Source: Silene latifolia (lineage: Eukaryota > Streptophyta > Magnoliopsida > Caryophyllales > Caryophyllaceae). Taken from it: DNA of 64,000 bases. Under the pieces are notes generated by a model. It searched no databases. It was not told the origin of the DNA and saw nothing but the letters and a program-made list of their open reading frames with translations. The translations under genes and the position numbers were made by a program. Shown here piece after piece: positions 59,401 to 64,000 of the stretch (position 1 is the stretch's first letter; each line of letters opens with the position of its first letter). Where the stretch lies: contig NC_133530.1 in NCBI RefSeq assembly GCF_048544455.1, positions 19,955,748 through 20,019,747 of the forward strand, in the 5' to 3' direction.

Positions 59401-60844
59401 TTTGGCTGGAAATCTAAGGTATGTAGGTAGACATCATCATTATATTTCAAATGTTGCTTGGTTTCTACATTTTGTTGTTCAATTTATTGGGTTTGTCGAT
59501 TTGAATCCGCGTAACTTCGTTTCGCTGTGCTAATTATTTCAGTTGCGTTAAGAAATCAGTATTCCTATTTCCTTTGTCAGGTATGTCAACAGTTTCAAAC
59601 TTTCAGGACTTTTAGTTTTTAGTTGATAATTGAATTGAATGTGTTGAAGTCATTTTTGGCAGTCTTTTACGCATTCTTTTTTTTTTTTTTAAATTTTTTT
59701 TATAGTAGTAACTAATTGACTGATATACAGTGATGCGGTTTAATTTTGGTGTACTGCTACTGATTGAATTATTACTATTTTCCTAAGCATTCCAATTAGC
59801 TGTATTTTAATTGGGTTAAAATTGGAAACTGATTAAGGGTTAAAGGGGCATGTGAAATGTCTAATCTCGTCGCCTCAATTTTTGAGTGTTTCATACAACC
59901 ATTGTTCTTACTTAAAGCTCTGAAAGAAGAACAATATTTATTCATATAGAATGAAGTTGAGATTTTGAAAACATAACCTTGTTTTGATCGGGATTTGCTT
60001 AAAGACAAACCCTCAAAGGCCAACTTATGAGTTGATTTGTTACATTTTTTTGGAGTGAAACTGTTGTTTTTCCTATGGTTTTACATTTTAATCATCTTTT
60101 GGCATTACAAGAAATGTTTTTACTTCGCAATAAGTTTTTGGTTCTTAATTTACTAGATAACTAGCCTTAAACCCATGAATTCACGGGATTGATTTCACGA
60201 ATGGTGTTTGGAAAATTATACTCCGTAATTGTTAAATTTAATGTTACATGCTATTCTAAGTGGATTATGTATCTGAATGCTCATGCAAACAACTGCCTAC
60301 TTTGGCCGGTTAAATGGATATGGCGTCCATGTCGGGCCAACTGTCAAAGCGTTGACACCAAAAGTTGGTCAGATCAGAGATCTTTTGCTTTCAAAATTAC
60401 GCGTGAAACTGACCGAGATCGACGTGACATGCACATTTCTCTCGTGGAAGTTGGAACATGTACTGGTTTTTGTCGTCTGACATTGTTTATGTCCAGGTTA
60501 GGCAATTAGTTTCTACTTCAATGGCTAATTAGTCGTCTGGCATTTCTTAATGTCTCTATTTGTAAAAATTAAAGGGAAAGGTTGTCTACTGGAGTACCGG
60601 TATTCTCAAATCGGTGTATTATTGCAAAAGGACAGAATTTTATTGACACAGCACATCAAATTCAACATCCCTGACATTCAAAGGGCTCGAGCATCACCCA
60701 GATCCAATCCTATCTTTTTGGTACCCTTTCTCCTCCTTTTATAGACAGATTGATATCTTATCTTATATAATATAAAGCCAAATATAGTTCTGTGAACCGT
60801 CTTGCTTTATTTGATCACATGTCAAAGTGAGAGTATAAAGAGTT

Positions 60845-60937
<93 letters not shown>
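60845..60937. repeat. (CAA)n microsatellite
   Basis: About 31 uninterrupted CAA repeats inside CACTA element 2. The length and purity suggest it is polymorphic. Confidence 0.97.
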
Positions 60938-60938
<1 letters not shown>

Positions 60939-61440
60939 TCAGATCCTTAATCCCAAAATGAGAGTATAAAGAGTTATTGGAGTTAAATTAAATAGAAATA
61001 TTCGACTTATTAGCTTTATAGTCTATAAAGTATTTGGCTTGAGATGATCATGAAATAGTATGCTACACTGTCAACTCTTCAAAGAGGTTATATTATAAGT
61101 TGCCTAATCCCGATACAACATTAGCATTTGGACTACATTTTTACTATTATTGTTTTTGCGGAAGAAGTATGAAGACGTGAACATAATCACCATGGGCGGA
61201 AACTTTGGTTAGCGTGTTAAAGAGATATCCTCCTTTTACAATCTTTCTACATCACATGAAAAAATACAAAGAATTCCATAAATCCTATTTTCATAGCTAT
61301 GGGCTGTAACCATTTTGAAGTTAACTCGAAAGAAGGAGCAGCGTCAATCACTGGCGATTTCTTCATCCATTCGTGTATGAAAGGTGAGGAACTTTTCATA
61401 AACTACTTAGTCTACTCATTTGGTGACTAGAGGATGCAAA

Positions 61441-61670
61441 ATGTGAGTATGGATACTCATTTGAAGGGAATCATCCAGCTATCAAACTTTGAACATTGAA
61501 AAAAAAATGAACACCTGCTGGTACCTCGTTACTACTGCATCTGTGAGTATAGATACTCATTTGAAGGGAATCATTCAAATGCCACGTCCTATTGTAGATT
61601 TGAATGTTGTTTACCTACGTTGGATTATTCAAATGTCAGATGCTATTGTAGATTCGAATGTTACAATTGA
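61441..61670. repeat. Local duplications in CACTA element 2
   Basis: gatactcatttgaagggaat occurs at about 61451 and 61551. attcaaatg...ctattgtagat...gaatgtt occurs at about 61572 and 61626. No coding domain is found. Confidence 0.65.
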
Positions 61671-64000
61671 GCAAATTATAACGCACGGCCGCTTGACATG
61701 ATCTAAAGCAAGTTCATTGATGTGTTATATATTTCGGATATTCTATCGTCATATATGTGTGTCATAAATTTTCGTTTTGTGTGTGCAGGTGGGCTGCTAT
61801 AGCTATTGCTGGTGTTTACTGTCTATTGTTTTGTTGCTGACTTGCTGTAATCGACTGTTGCTGTCTCCTGCTGATGCTGATGTTGCTATTGTTGATGTGC
61901 TGATGTTGCTAATAATGTTGCTGTACTGATGTTGATAATGTTGTTCCTGTTGTGTTGATGTTGTTTCCGCCTCTTTCGTGTTGTTCTTTGATTTTGCGGT
62001 CTGTCTTATCGATGTGTTCTTGCTAATCTTTGTCCCATTCTTTGTGTCTTACGAGTCTTCGATGTCTGTCTTTGGTGTTGTCCTTCTTTGTGCGATCTTC
62101 TTCTTTGGTGTTGTCTGGTCTTTGCTATACGATATAGATTTTTGCGTAAAAAAATTAGTAGCGATATATTTTCCGATTTCTTTTGTTCAGATGAAATAAT
62201 TAAAAAATGTTTTTTGGAATTAGTAATGTATTTAATTTTACAATGCAACTTTATGATATAAAAATTGTGTTTTGGATCTATGTTCTTTAAATTATTGTTT
62301 TTTTATACGCTCATTATGATGTCATCTAGTAATCTATATCATTTAATTTAGTCCTTGAGAGTTTGAGACCAAAACATTAGTTCTGAAAAAAATTAGAGGG
62401 ACGGAAAAAAGCGTCGAGAAGCTTCAAAATTCTCGACATGAAAAGGTGTCAAAAATCTAACACTGACGCAAAAAGGCGTCGACAAGTTTGACGCCAAAAA
62501 GCGTCAAAAAGTCCTGACACCCCAAAAAACCACGCTTTTAGAAGCGTCGAGAAATTTAATGCCGACGCTTTTAAACGTCGAAAATAGCAAAAAAAAAGCG
62601 TCGAGAAAGCAAGGGATTTGTTGTAGTGGGGGGTATTATCAAACTCTCTGCCATTATCACATTGCAATGATTTAATTTGACATTGAAATTGAGTCTTTAT
62701 CATATTATGGAATGTTGTAAAAATATCATAAACCTGTGATTTTTGGGAAAGGGGAAATGTCCATAGAAAATTGGTAAAATCATCAAGAAATAGGACATAA
62801 TAGCGGTGACCATTCGTGCTAACGACGGGTGAAGACCACAAGTCAGTGTGTATGATATCAAAAGGACATAATGTAGTAGATAAAGACTTGGTAAATGAAA
62901 GTTTGACATGTTTACCCAATTGGCAGGAACTACATAAAGGAAAAGTTTTGCGAGCTCGACATGAAATGTCGGGATTATTACATAAGGAATTAAAAATGCT
63001 ATGACCCGGATGACCTAAACGTCCATGCCAGATATCGGACGAAATGGCAGTGAGGGCTTGAGTGGGAGTAGTGGTTGTGGCGACTCGGGTAGGTGGTAGG
63101 AGAGGATAGAGGTCCCCCGTACTATTGCTTCTCAGAAGTGGCATCCCCGTCTTGAGATCCTTCACGGAAAAACCAAACGGGTCAAATTCAACCGAGACAC
63201 AATTATCAATAGTGAATTTACGTCCGAAACTAAATTCTTGATAAGTTGAGGGACATGTAAAATATTTTTTAAATGAAGTTGTTTTTAAGGTGAAGGGAGA
63301 ACAGTGTTACCAATACCACAAATAGGAATCATATCGCCATTTCCGACTACAATTGCACGATTACCAGTCAAATAAGAATAGTTTGTGAGTTTACCATTAC
63401 TGGAGTTCATGTGCGACGATGCCCCGGTGTCCATATAATAGTTGTCATCGGGTTGTTGAAGATTAAGTAACTGCATGACTGCTGCGAGATCAGTGGGAAC
63501 GAAAGCGCCTGGCATACCGAGACCATTAGACTGAGCAAGAAAGGCTTGCGATAGACGAGGCCCAAGTATACCAGGGGCGTTATTGGCAGCAGGAGGGGCC
63601 CACCCGGAGGTGGGGTAGGGGCATGGTGGTGCAGACCACCCCTGTTGCGGCGTTGATGGCCACTGAGCAAGTGGGACCCACGCCCAATTAGTAGCAGAGG
63701 AACCTTGTTGCGATTGTTGACGGCCGACCTGCTTGTTCGAACATGGCGAACCATTGCTGCCTTGATGCTTTCCACGGTAATTCCGGCGGTTCCCTTTACC
63801 CTTATAATTATTGTTATGATTTGAACCTGTCGAACCACCATTGTTGGAAGAGGATTTTGATTTCGAATCGGCAGTGGCAGCGATGAGAGCAGAATCAGAC
63901 GAGGTAGCAACCTTGGCTTTGCGGGCTTCTTCCATGGTGAGCATGGAACGAGCCTTATAAAAAGACGGGAGCGGGTCACTTTGCTGGATAATCGTAGCGA

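Larger units (their letters stand above)
59057..62628. mobile_element. Non-autonomous CACTA (En/Spm) element 2
   Basis: TSD GGG (59054-59056 and 62629-62631). Ends are CACTACAACAAATCCCTT and AAGGGATTTGTTGTAGTG, a perfect match. Subterminal repeats of the form aagcgtcgag are dense at 62410-62610 and start at about 59108 on the left. It is 3572 bp with no transposase domain. The interior has plant-UTR-like and low-complexity sequence (GTT/GCT-rich at 61790-61975), which may be captured host DNA. It splits the copia-2 integrase. Confidence 0.93.
56431..64000 (-). mobile_element. Copia LTR retrotransposon (copia-2), runs off the window
   Basis: Its 3' LTR is 56431-56661 (TGTATGAAAG to CTAATA on the plus strand). 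The minus-strand polypurine tract ctgagggggtg is adjacent. RNase H (56.66-57.0 kb), reverse transcriptase (57.0-58.4 kb, with YVDDIILA near 57.62 kb), integrase (58.6-59.05 and 62.63-63.2 kb) and gag with a glycine/asparagine-rich zinc-finger-type tail (63.28 kb onward) follow on the minus strand. A CACTA element splits the integrase. The coding region is broken in several places. The right LTR and TSD are outside the window; the left TSD would be agaaa at 56426-56430. It truncates the DUF295 gene. Confidence 0.88.

Noticed and set aside
60845-60937. CRISPR-like regular repeats
   Set aside because: It is a pure trinucleotide microsatellite in a plant transposon; there are no spacers.

Overview
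This is a plant nuclear window. It is AT-rich, with spliced gene models, Stowaway, hAT and CACTA transposons, LINE tails, and Ty1/copia and Ty3 LTR retrotransposons. The Tat-lineage Ty3 element with antisense genes, and the recurring 9-mer TACTCCGTA, suggest a core eudicot, perhaps Caryophyllales; that placement is inference.

Layout from the left. 1-4.8 kb: unresolved, with one convincing minus-strand 5' UTR plus first coding exon (3.9-4.8 kb). 4807-8444: a minus-strand retroposed unit with a LINE-type 3' tail, split by a 2065-bp solo LTR (5755-7819, TSD CTGAC). 9205-10299: an intact intronless wax-synthase-like MBOAT gene, the only clearly intact host gene. 11233-11458: Stowaway MITE. 11843-14913: a second LINE-tailed retroposed unit with a 16-bp target-site duplication. 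It carries an ORF with three TPRs and an Hsp90-clamp signature, and is itself hit by a hAT element. 16931-19390: a decaying VWA-domain gene with a near-perfect intronic hairpin.

19430-54495 is one insertion stack in the 3' flank of the VWA gene, with target-site duplications (TSDs) at every level. A 4.8-kb copia element (minus, TSD CTATC) contains a Ty3-type element carrying an ATHILA-ORF1-like gene and no visible pol (20049-50346, TSD GTCGC). The 5' LTR of that element contains a 20.8-kb Tat-lineage element (20414-41257, TSD AACTT). The leader of the Tat element contains a 2.0-kb head-to-head LTR palindrome of copia origin (22980-25013, TSD CAACC). A CACTA element (46130-47884, TSD TTA) sits in the ORF1-only element. 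The Tat element carries two antisense, intron-containing genes between pol and the 3' LTR; one has a TATA context identical to that of the LTR promoter.

Right end. A DUF295/F-box-like gene (about 55.29-56.43 kb) is split by a 5'-truncated LINE tail and cut off by a second copia element (56431 to beyond the window, minus), which holds a 3.57-kb CACTA element (59057-62628, TSD GGG). Most of the window is therefore a record of ordered insertions. The items most worth a second look are the LINE-tailed TPR unit, the antisense genes and their shared promoter module, the palindromic LTR insertion, the intronic hairpin, and the TACTCGATCGAGTA arrays.
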